NCBI GenBank assembly: GCA_000181795.3
Contig: CM012954.1
Location: 13,256,710-13,320,709 of the forward strand
Direction: 5' to 3'
Source of the DNA: Trichinella spiralis
Lineage: Eukaryota; Nematoda; Enoplea; Trichinellida; Trichinellidae
DNA: 64,000 bases
Below the pieces are notes generated by a model. The model saw nothing but the letters and a program-made list of their open reading frames with translations, made no database searches and had not been told where the DNA came from. The translations under genes were made by a program, and so were the position numbers. Positions 11,738 through 24,227 of the stretch are shown in pieces (position 1 is the stretch's first letter; every line of letters starts with the position of its first letter).

Positions 11738-14700
11738 ATGGAAACTCTGCACGAAAGTATAAATTTTCCGCTAGAAGAAGAGAAGATTCTTCAGCTGTGG
11801 AAAAAAATAGACGCTTTCAAAACTTGTCAAGAGCGTAGCAAAGGCAGACCAATGTGAGCAATTATTTTTTTCTTATTTTTTGTTCACCAGTTTAAGCATC
11901 ATTTTTATCTATGCTGTTAGATTTTCGTTTTACGATGGCCCACCATTTGCTACAGGGCTTCCTCATTATGGTCATATTTTGGCAGGCACCATAAAAGATA
12001 CGATTACCCGCTTTGCTTATCAATCTGGTTTTCAAGTTGAACGCCGTTTTGGTTGGGATTGTCACGGCCTTCCTGTGGTAATTTTATATTATTACGTTAT
12101 AAGAAATTGTTTAGCATTATTTTTTCTCGGCTTAAACATTTGCTTTTATATTGATAAATATTTAAATAAGTAATTGTTGTAAATTTATATTTTACTAAAG
12201 AATACTAAATAAAAAATCCGACAGTTAATTTTAAGGGTGCTGAAAATCTCAGAAAAAGGAAATTATTTCTGTAGTTGAGTAGTTTCCATTTAAATTAAAC
12301 TTTTGCAGTTTTATGTGCCTTCCTCTTACAACATGCCTACAAAAACCGTGTTTTTTAAGTAGATGCAATGTTTTCCTTAAAATTTTTTTATTTTGATGTA
12401 TTTCAGTTTTTTATGTAGAGAATTTTTTCTACGCCTTTACAATTTAAATTAATCTAAATTTTATCTAAATTTTTAAAATAATTATGTTTTCGAAAATGTT
12501 TAAATTCCCAATTAAATTATATACTTTATGAAGATTTTTATCAGATTGAAAAATTCTACTTTTAGGAATATGAAATTGACAAGACATTGGGATTAGCGGG
12601 ACCTCAAGAAATTGAAAAGTTTGGTGTTTCCAAATATAATGCCGAGTGTCGCGCGATTGTTATGCGATACGCTAAAGAGTGGCAAGTATGACATTAAACA
12701 TAATTGAAATTAGTACTTAGATTATTTGAATTAAGTAATTAAGAAAAAAAAATGAGCAATTTCAGCAAGGAAAATTTGCAATTTTTAGTGCATTGTGGAA
12801 CGGCTTGGTCGATGGATAGATTTTGAAAATGACTATAAAACTTTATATCCAAGTTTCATGGAATCTGTATGGTGGGTATTCAAACAGCTGTATAACAAAG
12901 GTCTTGTCTACAGAGGTGTAAAAGTGATGCCATTTTCTACTGCTTGCGGGACTCCATTGTCAAATTTTGAATCTGGACAAAATTACAAAGAAGTCGTTGA
13001 TCCTGCTAGTTAGTAATTCTTTAATTTGTTTCTCGTTTTGCTGGTTTTTAATGCTTAGCAATGGAAGATTTTCAGTTATTGTAACTTTTCCGCTTGATGA
13101 AGATCCATCCGTGTCACTGTTAGCTTGGACAACCACACCTTGGACACTGCCAAGTAATTTGGCGCTGTGCGTTAATGCGAACTTGGATTATGTAAAAATC
13201 AGAGAACGAAGTTCTAATCGAATATTCATATTGATGGAAGCTCGATTGAACATCTTATACAAGTCAGAAGAAGAGTACGAAATAATTGAACGTTTTCATG
13301 GTCAGTCGTTGGAAGGGAAAAAATATAAGCCGTTGTTTGAATATTTTGCCCATTTAAAAACGGAATGTAAAGCATTTTCCATACTTTGTGATGGATATGT
13401 ATCAGCTGAAAGTGGTACGGGTGTGGTGCACCAAGCACCTTATTTTGGTGAAGTAAGAATTTTGATTTTTAAGATTGGATGATTATTGATAATGAAAGTG
13501 TTGACATTCATTTGAGGATGACTATAGAGTTTGTCTGTTTAATCATGTCATTACAAAGGAAATGAATCCTATTTGTCCTGTAGACAGCAGTGGACGTTTT
13601 ACGAAAGAAGTCACCGATTTCCATGGCCAATACGTCAAGGTAATATTGAATATTTGAATTGTTTTTCCATGTCACTGACAGTGCATACGTCGAATAGGAT
13701 GCAGACAAAGGTATTATCAAAATGTTGAAAGAAAATGGACGATTGATTCAGTCAAGTACGGTGAAGCATTCATATCCATTTTGTTGGCGCTCTGATACTC
13801 CGTTAATTTACAAGGCGGTTCCATCGTGGTTTGTTAAAGTGGAATTTATGGTTGAACAACTTTTAGCTAACAACGAAAAGACATATTGGTATTAAAATTA
13901 TTAAAATTATTTTATATAAATTATGTAAAGTTTTTTCTTTTGTTCAGGGTTCCTAGTTTTGTGAAAGAAAAACGATTTGCAAATTGGTTACAAGATGCTC
14001 GCGACTGGGCAATTAGCAGAAATCGCTTTTGGGGAACGCCGATCCCGTTGTGGGTTAGTGATGACGGTGAAGAGGTGGTTTGCGTTGGTTCTATAGAAGA
14101 ACTGCAGAATTTGACTGGAAAAAAATTGGAAGATTTGCATCGAGAATAGTAAATTATTTTTATTTTAATACTTATTATTCAAGTACATTTTCAAGACAAC
14201 ATTTTTTTTCAAATATCCGATTCATTTTAAACCGAAGTAGTTTGTAAATATAGTTTCTACTGCAATAAATGTAATATGAATTAATTATTCACTTATGTGT
14301 TTGATGAAATTATAATTTTGAATATTGGCTAATTTTTGTAATTAGCGTTGACGTGCTGACTATTGAATCCGTCACTGGACGAGGCATTTTACGTCGTATA
14401 CCAGAAGTTTTTGACTGTTGGTTCGAGTCTGGCTCAATGCCTTACGCACAGAAGCATTTTCCTTTTGAAAATTATGGTGAATTTTTGCGCAGTTTTCCAG
14501 CTGATTTTATTGCAGAAGGTACTTTTTCAGAATACACACATAGTATAATAAGGTATTTTTTAATGGAATTGTTGTTTTAGGCATTGATCAGACTCGAGGG
14601 TGGTTTTACACTTTGTTGGTACTCTCGACAGCCTTATTTGGTAAGCCTCCGTTTAAAAATTTAATTGTGAACGGTCTGGTATTGGCTGCTGATGGTTCGA

Positions 14701-17433
14701 AGATGAGTAAACGGAAAAAGAACTACCCCGATCCGATGGATATTGTAAATAAATACGGTGCAGATGTGCTTCGGTATTTCATTATTCATTTTATTTTTTT
14801 TTATTATAATTTTATTTTTTTTTAATTTTAGGCTTTATTTGATCAATTCACCAGTAGTACGAGGCGAGTTTCTGAAATTTCGAGAAGAGGGTGTGAGGGA
14901 CCTCTTGAAGGATGTTTTCTTACCATGGTACAACGCTTATCGATTTTTTTTCCAGAATGTATCTCTTTATGAGATGGTAAGTTGCGACTGATTTTAAAGC
15001 AGTATAATAATAGTTATTGTTGTTAATGTTATTTTAACATTAACGTTTTAAGAAGCATGGAAAACGATTCACAGCCAAATTAATTACACCAACGAATATT
15101 ATGGATCGATGGATATTGTCGTTTACCTACAATTTGGTAGCATTTGTTAAAGAAGAAATGAAAGGTATGCTATTGTTTTATTTAAATTTAAAAGTTTTTC
15201 TGAAGTGTTGTTTTCGTTGAGTAATATAGCATATCGATTGTATACTGTTGTGCCGAGACTTGTCAAATACGTCAACATGTTGACCAATTGGTATGTGCGG
15301 ATGAACAGAAAGCGCTTAAAGGTATTTATTTGATGAAATGTTCAATCATTGGTCTAGAATTTATTTTTACTTTACAGTTTTTTTATTAAGGGTGGTTTTG
15401 GAGAAGAGGAAAGTTTGATTGCTTTAGAAACATTATGCCAAGCATTGTTGCTGTTGGTACGTTTGATGGCTTCGTTTACGCCTTTCATTACTGAAATGAT
15501 GTGGCAGCGACTGAAAGCTGTTTTGGATCCTCTTGCAGAATTGAAGCCTGAAGATTCAATACATTATGTGAAAATACCTGATGTTGAGTAAGCGATGTAA
15601 AGTTAATTATATAATGGAATGTATTTTTCTTTTACATTTAGTCGTTCGATGATTGATGAAGATGTTGAAAATCACGTAATTACAATGCAAAGTGTGGTGG
15701 AAGTTGCCAGAGTAATACGTGATCGGCATGCATTACCTACAAAAGTATTTACAAGAATTTAATTATGTTGCGGATTGTTTTTTCTTTTGTTTTCTCATTG
15801 TACTTGTTGCGTAGTATCCAATCAAGGAGGTAGTGTTGGTTCATCATGATCTGAGGGTTCTGGATATGGCACAAAATATGCGCAACTACATTTTGGACGA
15901 AGTGAATGCACGTTCAATGATGGTATCGGTTGATAAAGCAAAATGGGGCATACGCAGTGCTGTGGATGTAAATTTGAAGCTTTTGGGTGCTCGTTTGAAG
16001 AAGGATTTGAAGCCAGTAATGGATGCACTTAAAGTATGCATTTTATTTCTGATTGTTTTTTCTTTATTCATTGTGAAATCTTTGCTTTGAAGGCTATATC
16101 TGCAGATGATATATGCAGTATGATGGAACTGGGGCCAATAAATATTTTGGGATATGAAATTTTTCGCGAAGAATTGCAAATCAAATACGTACTAGGCGAC
16201 ACTGACGTGAAAGATTATCAAGCACACAGCGATGGGCGACTTATTGTTTTGCTGAATGTTAGTCGAGATGAAAGCATGCATGAAGAAGGTTTAGCAAGGG
16301 AAATGGTGAATCGCATTCAGAAGCTTCGTAAGAAGGTTTGCATATCTCTTTTAATATATAAGGATTAAAAATGTATACATGCTTGAAAATTTACATTTAG
16401 GCGAAGCTGCTTCCACAAGATGATGTGATGATTAAGTGTGAGCTCGTAAGTGGAGGAGACTCTTCAAAAGTGTATTCAAGTCTCTGTCGGTGGCGCGAAT
16501 TTATGGAACAGAGTTTAAAACAGCCTATTGTTTTTCTCGAATCACCTCAAACAGAATCAGATCATTTACTGATAATCAAAGAAAATGTCACCGTGAAAGG
16601 TTGTGTCATTTGTGTTTGCATATTTTCAAGAAGTGCAAAACCTTCTCAGCAGTCATCACAACTCTTTTGCCCTTACGTTGATGTGGTAGATTCATCAGGA
16701 CGATGTGTTCGTATATTGCTGGAGAATCCAGTTGGAAGTGGAATGATCACAATGTGTAGACTTCGAAACGAGGCAAGTTGAAATTGGATTAATTTCACAT
16801 TTACTATTTATATGATGTTCTGGGCGTTTTTTTAACTGGTGCTAAAGTTTTTATGTACTTGTTTTCTACATAATTCACTTACTAATTTAAATTGAATTAT
16901 AACTGTAAATTGTACTTTTTATTATGATCAGAATATGAGCATGATATACTGATTTTGTTTTATGTTTAGAATTTAACAAATTAAATGTTTGTAGATTCGA
17001 ACTACCTTTTGTTTATGGAATGAGTCATCCATTACTTTATATAAGGATAAATTATTTCAACAATTGCTCGTTCCAACTGATGATACCAAGCAGCTGAATT
17101 CAACAACCATTTACGTACGAGCGGCGTCTTCCAGTAACTTGCCTGCTGTAACGTGGATCAACGTGCTAATTGATACCACATGCAAGGCTTGTTTGACTTT
17201 GTTGAATCCTAACCAAAGTGTCACTGTTGGCTTGCTGAAAGCAAAGGTTTTTTGAATTTATTTTCGTTTTTCTTTTTAGCAGGAATTAATTTTTTTAGTT
17301 GAAAGAATTCTTCCCTTTCTTAAATGCTCAGAATATAGAAATTTTGGATGCATCTTCGAAAATTTACAAAGATGACACTGCATTAGATGTGAGCAGTATT
17401 GTTGAACAGCCGCTGTTGGTGAAGTGTTGTTGA
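11738..17433 (+). CDS. iars: Cytosolic isoleucyl-tRNA synthetase, 1253 aa
   Basis: Class I synthetase that charges tRNA-Ile with isoleucine in the cytosol. Twenty exons in phase: 11738-11853, 11921-12077, 12566-12685, 12789-13012, 13059-13452, 13517-13639, 13698-13888, 13948-14148, 14346-14518, 14581-14773, 14832-14976, 15053-15164, 15230-15321, 15391-15587, 15642-15744, 15815-16033, 16093-16335, 16401-16772, 16995-17246, 17299-17433. The HIGH-type motif is HYGH (residues 54-57); KMSKR lies near residues 607-611. The CP1 editing domain carries the threonine-rich [12 protein letters not shown] stretch. The anticodon-binding domain starts with [10 protein letters not shown], and an extended eukaryotic C-terminal region follows (to ...PLLVKCC). 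Length equals human IARS1 (1262 aa), not the shorter mitochondrial enzyme. Intron 18 has a GC donor (GAG|GCAAGT). An AATAAA follows the stop by about 35 nt. Confidence 0.96.
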
Positions 17434-19478
17434 GAAAAAATTTAAAGTACTTTGGTTAAGGAATGCGAATAAATTTCAAAAGAGAATATGATTGAGTGAA
17501 TTATTTTATGATAATATGAATAATCTTTTTATTTGTATTATAAAAAATAACTTAAAATGCACATGTACTTTATGCAAAAACACTTTAACATTGGTATTTT
17601 TAATGAATGAATAATTTGTGTATGTGAAAATTTTATAAGTTATATAAATCAACTTTAATTTTTTTGTTCTTTTTCATTATATAATCTGTGAATCGTTAAT
17701 TTACACATTTTATGCTATATGGTTGTTATAGTTATATAAATTGATCGTATAGTTTTTGCAGGAAAGTTTAGTAATTTGAACGTAAACTGTCTTATAGTAT
17801 TATCTTAAGAATTTTGATTGAAAGATGAGGAAAAAGTTATAAATTTTTAAAAAATTGAAAAAATAAAACAATTTAAAATATGTAGGTCACCAAAAGAAAA
17901 GTAATGAAAATTAGGTACTTTTGTTGTTGAATTTTCAAATTTTCAGACAGTGCCGCCCTCTGTGCTGAATTTTTTGCCTGTTGTCTTCTCCTTTTTGTTT
18001 TTCAGTTTTTATTAATACGCTCAAAAAACTTTAGGTGCACCTTGTCATGGGAATAAATTATTTCATAATCTAATTACTTCGCTTTTGTTTCGCAAATGTT
18101 GATAACTTTATATATATTTGATTTTTACATATACAAATAGAGTCAAATTGACAGTATGTGCACATTGTTCAAAATCATTTATAATAGCACTTGCATATAT
18201 ATTGCAAGGAAACTGTTTTAATTTCATAAAAATGAAATAAAATTAAAGTTAACCATTGTGACGTGGTTGATCACTTTTTTGCATATTCAAACATATAAAC
18301 AAACAAATACAGAACATGCGCACGAATTTCTTAGGCAGAAAGAAACATTTTGAAATTAGTTTAATTGCTAAGTTTTTGTTATCAGAACAATTTAACATTT
18401 CTGACAAGAAACTAAAATATAGCAGTGTTTGCTTGTTGCACAATGGTCTGATTTATATCAAGAAATGCATTGGTGCACATTTTACATTTCATACTAAAAA
18501 ATTCCAACTTTTGACAGTTACAAAAGTATTTGCTCACAAATTAATTGAATTCAATATGGAAAAAACGTTTTACTGCTTAAAACTTTAAACGTCAGTTTGT
18601 TTGAAAAATCAATTCGAATGTTTTAATCATTTTTTAAATCAATCATACATCACAAATTATATTTATAGTGTGATTGACAAAACAAGAATTAACAATGCAC
18701 AATAATGCAAGTATAGAAGTACAGATTAAAGAATTGATAAAGCAACAACTTGTTCTGTAAAGCAAATTTATTTCTTAATTCAACTAAGGAAATCTAATTC
18801 AATCAACTGAAAGTGTAAGGATACATGTGAAAACGGTTGTAAGTGAATATTTGATTTCAAACCGATACTATATATCATATAAGATTGCGTATGTTTTCAG
18901 ATATTTTTTACAAAAGACTAATATCTTCGAAACGCTTTAATAAATTACCGTTAAACAAAGGGAATAACAAACTGAAAGTAAAACTTTCAAATGGTTTGTT
19001 TTGTACTGAAAATAACATTTGTTGGTTTTGTTTCAATTGCTCTTAAATATCAGATAATTTTTAGGAACTACTGTATAAAACTTTTTGCAAAGTAAAATCA
19101 TCCTGACATTTTGTTAGCAGATTGGTGTGTAAGTATCTCTTCATAAAGTAATCATCATGAAGTATCCGTTTTTTTTTCTCATTCAGTCATTCCCAATGCG
19201 TTATGTAAATTCTATGTTATGCAATGCCCTATTGCTTTGGTATTGTCAGTTTCTTTCTCTAAATATAAATTTTTTACAATATTTTTTTGAATTTTCTAAT
19301 TGAATAACGAATGATTTTTTTATTTTTGATATACTTTTGGTTATTGTGCTAATTTTTGTGATTACAGATTTTAACTCACAAATTTTTAGTTGTAATTCAA
19401 TCTTGTACTTGTCAAATTGCGTCAGATGAAGCGTTGAAACAGCCACGCCCAGAGATTTCAATCTGAAAATCTTGAAAA
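17434..19478. other. Intergenic region, no supported gene
   Basis: About 2 kb of AT-rich sequence between two plus-strand genes. Two overlapping 64- and 90-codon frames on opposite strands near 18249-18588 have no recognisable features. I see no tRNA, transposon end or repeat array. Confidence 0.5.
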
Positions 19479-22400
19479 ATGGACGACGGTAAAGTGGCAT
19501 ACTTTGTTTTAATTGAAATAACGCAAAGTTTTTGTGTCATTTGTGTAAATTTATGAGATAAATGATTAATTTTTTAAATATTTTTTTACAAAAATGTGTT
19601 CAAATAATACGTTTGGGTAAGGCTGAATTTGGGTAAGGTTGATTTGTAGTTCTCTTAAAAGATTTGCGTTATATGAAACGTAATATTTTTATTTATGTTA
19701 TTTTGTGTTAAAAGTGAATTTTAGTTATAAGCTTTTATATATTGAGTTGTTTTTGTAGATTTATTATTGTTATTTACAGTTGAAGTTTGTTTCTTTTCAT
19801 AATTTTTGATTAGTTAGAATTAACTGCAGTTGGTGCATAATTGCAGATTGAAATTATATTTTTTTTGTATTGAATTTACTTCAGTTTATAATTTTGAGAA
19901 TAATGTTGGCATTTTTGTATTTATAATATACTATGTATAATGTAGTTTTTCGGTCAGTTGTCTTTTGTGGGTGAATTGAACGTTGTGTTGTACAGTATAT
20001 ATTTGGGTGAACGCAATCAATATGCAAATTACTTTTAAGAATGTTGATCAAACGAATTGAAAAAAAGCGTAGGAGTTAAAGTATGCTTCATTTTGTTTTG
20101 CTTACGTTTAGATTGTGAAATGATTGATAAGGTTGATTTTTAGTTTCAGTATTGTAGTGTTATATACTTTTTTCTTGAAAAATAATTTATTTTAGAATTT
20201 TACCCGAAAATTAAAACGGACCGTCAAAAAGTGATCTTTTCTCGTCGACGTATGTCGCAGGAAATGGTGAGGCTTGTTCAGTCGTGTTCCAGAAACTCCC
20301 TCGACACAGGCGAGGAGTCGGACATTGAAAGTGGCGGTGAATCTTCACCGTTGGGTTGGAAACATAGCTCTGAAGTTGGTCGGCGGGTGGGGCACTCTCC
20401 ACAGCAACACACCGCACGCCTGAGGGCGTTGAACAAAGCAAACTTGGAAAACAATTTTGCCCGTGAAAATCCGACAGCTTCATCCACGACGAACAATATG
20501 GAAATTTTTAATAATTATCTTCCGTCTGACGGCGGTGAAACTGTCGAGATAAGAAAATCCACCAACAGCAATAACATGGACAACGGTGGCCATTGGAAAA
20601 AATCAAGGATGAATGTTTTCACTTCTCATCTGTTGTCTAACAAATTTCATGTGTTTTGCTTATCGTTTGTTATTTTTATTTTCTACATTTTACCTGGTGA
20701 TTTGTTAAAGTTCGCTATCATTATTTGGCTATGTGTTCGGTTTTTTCCAAAACCGAAAATTCAGCAAAACACTTTCACTGCACATTTACAGTTCATCGAT
20801 ACTCCTACTTATTCTGTTCAAGAAGGATGCATTTATCTGGTATGATGATAATGTTGTTATTAATCTTTTTTTAGTGAAGTATAATTTATGAATATGGAAT
20901 TAAAATTTCAGGGTTCTCTCAGGCAGCTGAAAACCTCCTACGAACCATCATTGTATCACAAGAAACAAACGACTTTGGTCAGCGTTATGGTGAAGAGTAG
21001 TGGAATGATGCATGTGTGCACGGTTGCGAATGATTCCATGCAAGGCGAGGCAAATTTAAACAAATCTGATGGAGTGGAATTGAACTCAGAAAGAATATAC
21101 AATTTAAAAGGTAACTTATAAACTGAAAATTTCATTATAAAGTAATATTTTTTTAAGGTGCTGATGTTTTCCTTCTCCCTGAGCAGCTTGCACGTCGTCG
21201 TTGGTGGTCAAAAAAGTATCCCATTTGTATAAAATTGCGAGGCAAGCAATAACTATACTTATTGTCAATTTTTAATTTTAATTTTAAAAATTTAAAGGTG
21301 AATTCACTTATTCTAAAATCAGTATGTCCAAGAATTTTGTGTCGCTCCCAAATTTGAATAATGATTTCCAGTGTGCCATTGGCAAAGAGTCTAACGATGA
21401 TGAAGTGTTGTACTTTTTTGCAAAAAACAATCGCGAAAAGGAACAGTGGTTTTATTGGTATTTACGTTTAGTTTATATTGTATTAATTTTTTATTCGTAT
21501 TATTTTGTTCAGCTTGAAAAAGGTTGCCGGCACTTTTTCCAAAACTGTCGATCGAAATTGTCACAGTGACAGCGAGTGTATTTCAACTGGATCAGATCAC
21601 TGTTATGCTAATTTGAACAATCATTTTTCTCATGCTATGCAACAAACGTATGAAAAGTAAGTAGACAATTTGATTAATCGAGAAAATTAATGAATATTGG
21701 GAAGAAAAAAGAATACTTTTCAGTTTCATGAACAGCGTTGTGACAAAGCACGAAGAGGGAACCAACAGAAGATATATCGAATTGAATGATTGCCGTCGTT
21801 TTGCTAAAATTGCCGATAGAACACATGCCGATTCATCCCATTCCGTTCAGCAATCATTAAATTGGCTTAACGTGATCATAGCGAGGTTTTTATTTTGTGT
21901 TTTTATTTATTTGTTTATTTTTTTAATCATTTCATGGTTGTAGAATATTTTTCTCTTTGTCCACAGAACAAACTATCGTAGAAGCTATTATGGGAGAAAT
22001 CCAAAAAAAGCTTCTGGTGATGTCAGTAAGTGGAAAGCGTATTTCTGATTAATTATTTGCTGTAATTTTTATGAATTTTTTTTGTTGGTTTTAAGATTTC
22101 ACCGATATTTGACACTATCAAATTGATCTCTTTTAATTTGGGAAAAACCTCGCCGGTCATTCATTCAGTCGATGATCCACCGATCAGAGATTTCTGGGGT
22201 TTGTGGTTTGATTTCGAAGTAAACAACATTGGCTAATTTTTGTCCAGCTTTTCTTATTAATCAAAAAGCTTACAGTGGTGATATTTAGATTGAATATTCG
22301 GGTCAGATTTCTATAGTAATAGAGACGAAATTAAATGTCTCCAAAAATTACAGCAGCAGTGGTGAACAAGTTCAAAAGTCCGCCAAGAAGAATTATTGCG

Positions 22401-23099
22401 ATGAAAACATTCCCGAATCCGGGGATTCGTCAAGCGAAGAGGAATATTCTCGAATTATCAGTTCCGGACAGTATGTTTAAAATGATTGAATTTTATGAAA
22501 GTTGATATTTTATTTGGTTTTCAAGCAGAGAAAGAATCAAAAAATTTTTTTTGTATTACGTCGCACCAGCAGGAAATTATCAGCATACGAAGTACAATAA
22601 AATTTTCGACAAATTAGCCAGTCAGTTTTAGTTTATTTAATAAACAAGCAAATTTTACTGTTGGTGTAAATTTCTTCAATTAATTTCAAGAGATCGCTGG
22701 TCAACCGATCACATTGGCTATTGAAGTGACACACTTGAAAGGTCGTCTGGTGGTCAACTTGCCGTCTCCACCTACAGATCGTATTTGGTATATTATTTGC
22801 TGTTGTTGTTGTTGCTTACTGCTTCGTTAGTTCGATTTTTAGGTATGCTTTTCGAAATGAACCGGAAATAACATTTCAAATATCTCCGAAATTTGGACAG
22901 CATTCTGTGAACTTGAATCCACTAACGGACATTATAAAGAACAGATTGAAGAAAATGATAAACGTTAGCAAATTTCACATTTGTATTCATTATATTGGAA
23001 TAATTTCAGTATTTATTTTAGAAAAAACTCGTCATTCCTAACATGGATAACGTAATCATACCGTATTGTTCCGCCAGTTCAATGACGGAAAAAATTTAA
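19479..23099 (+). CDS. tex2: TEX2-like SMP-domain lipid-transfer protein, 725 aa
   Basis: ER-anchored lipid-transfer protein of membrane contact sites (Nvj2/TEX2 family). Exons: 19479-19488, 20196-20839, 20912-21110, 21158-21241, 21298-21457, 21513-21656, 21724-21885, 21944-22025, 22096-22218, 22289-22470, 22529-22620, 22691-22787, 22843-22963, 23022-23099. A hydrophilic Ser/Asn-rich N-terminus precedes a membrane hairpin (about residues 154-187). A PH-like region follows (LRQLKTSYEP ... FFAKNNREKEQWF), then the SMP domain beginning SLNWLNVIIARIFFSL with the typical KGRLVVNLPSPPTDRIWY segment near the end. Exon 1 contributes only ATGGACGACG and is joined over a 707-nt intron; it gives MDDEFYPKIK and is the best in-frame start but is an inference. 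Intron 4 has a GC donor. AATAAA lies about 75 nt after the stop. Confidence 0.9.
19489..20195 (+). other. First intron of the TEX2-like gene
   Basis: A 707-nt GT-AG intron (GTAAAG ... TTTTAG), much longer than the other introns of this gene. AT-rich, with no recognisable coding or RNA feature. First-intron status depends on the inferred 10-nt coding exon. Confidence 0.55.
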
Positions 23100-23741
23100 T
23101 AATGCTCGGAGTACTATTTTACACTTGCATCTTCTGCACCAGAAACTTGTGCTAACAATCTTGTCGATGATTTCTGAATAAACTGATTTTGTTTTCACTC
23201 TACTTTTTTGCGTTTAAAACATGATCGAATTCAATTTTCGAATTATTTTTCCGTTTTTAAAATTTGCATTTTTAAACTGTAGCATGTGCCTTTTCTAGCT
23301 AGTGCCGATATCCGAAAATCACGTCGACGATAAATTGCATTGCAGCATTGTTTCTCATTCATTTTTTCAGGTAACTTTGTTTTTTTTTATCTTGCATGTC
23401 ATTTTGTCATACTGTAGTATTCTGTTTTATTTGAAACATTGAATTTTTAACGTGAAATCTTTTAAATATGGTGATGTAGTTTGTTCAAAAACTTAACGAT
23501 CGGTTCTACTTTTTCAAAATGAATGAATTCTTTTCTAAAAGTAATCTTTATGGCCGCTGCCTAGTTACTTGCAAGTTGTTGTTTTGTTTCACCGGATGAA
23601 ATGAATATCTACTAGAATACGTAAAAAATATTTCTTTATTGTCTTCCTTTCTCATTTCACTGAAAATGAATGCAAAAATCAGCAGTAAGGAAAGATTGCG
23701 AGGAACGGTATCTAAGGCTACTCTACCGCACAAACTCAGTA
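23100..23741. other. Convergent 3' flanks of TEX2-like and guanine deaminase genes
   Basis: No gene is supported here. TEX2 has an AATAAA near 23175 on the plus strand. On the minus strand an AATAAA (reverse of TTTATT near 23635-23640) lies about 100 nt beyond the deaminase stop, consistent with a eukaryotic transcript end for that gene. Confidence 0.6.
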
Positions 23742-24227
23742 TTAGTATTGTTCTTTGTTTTCCTTGTTAATCCACATCTGCATCGCGTTTTCCATACCAT
23801 CTACCGGTACGTGTTCCATGTACGCATTCAGTGAGCTTGAATCGGACAGCAAGTCGTAGAAAGCTTTGTCGCGGAATCCAGCCGCAGCCGCATCTTCTTC
23901 ACTAAGGGAATAGTAGATTTTTTCAATGCCTGACCAAAGCGCCGCGCCCAAGCACATCGGGCACGGCTTACAGCTTGTGTACAGCTCGCAGCCGGCCAGA
24001 TTCCAGTGGCCCAGAGCGGCCGCCGCCCTGCGAATTACAGTCACCTCTGCGTGAGCGGTCGGATCATTGGTCAGGAGTACCTCATTGTGACCGATGGCCA
24101 AGACACGTCCATTTTTTACCACTAGAGCGCCAAACGGACCGCCATCGTCACTTTCAACACCACGTTCCGCCTCCTGGCATGCCATTTTTAACAGCGCCTC
24201 AGTATTCTCTTTCGAATCAGCAGTCAT
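23742..24227 (-). CDS. guaD: Bacterial-type guanine deaminase (cytidine-deaminase superfamily), intronless, 161 aa
   Basis: Predicted to hydrolyse guanine to xanthine and ammonia in the cytosol. One uninterrupted frame from an ATG. The zinc site is complete: DPTAHAEVTVIR gives His59 and the catalytic Glu61, and SCKPCPMC gives Cys89 and Cys92. Other GuaD hallmarks are LWSG after the zinc motif, DAAAAGFRD (Asp120) and a C-terminal tyrosine (ENKEQY), closely matching Bacillus GuaD (156 aa). This is not the usual animal guanine deaminase (cypin), which is an amidohydrolase of about 450 aa. The gene is visibly richer in G+C than its surroundings and lacks introns while all neighbours have them. 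Related CDA-fold enzymes (tRNA adenosine deaminase, plant guanosine deaminase) are the alternatives; the tail favours guanine. It lies alone between a convergent gene and SERP1. Confidence 0.85.
   Translation of the reverse strand: MTADSKENTEALLKMACQEAERGVESDDGGPFGALVVKNGRVLAIGHNEVLLTNDPTAHAEVTVIRRAAAALGHWNLAGCELYTSCKPCPMCLGAALWSGIEKIYYSLSEEDAAAAGFRDKAFYDLLSDSSSLNAYMEHVPVDGMENAMQMWINKENKEQY

Noticed and set aside
12967-13058. Continuous frame through 13013-13058 in the synthetase gene
   Set aside because: The frame that is open there does not match the protein; a 46-nt intron with phase 2 (TA|C) restores the conserved FxVxVTFPL block.
14415-14430. tRNA T-loop-like GGTTCGAGTC
   Set aside because: It is inside a synthetase coding exon (CWFESGS) with no flanking stems.
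23742-24227. Bacterial contamination as the source of guanine deaminase
   Set aside because: Flanks are AT-rich host-type sequence with worm genes on both sides and an AATAAA beyond the stop; no other bacterial gene is nearby.
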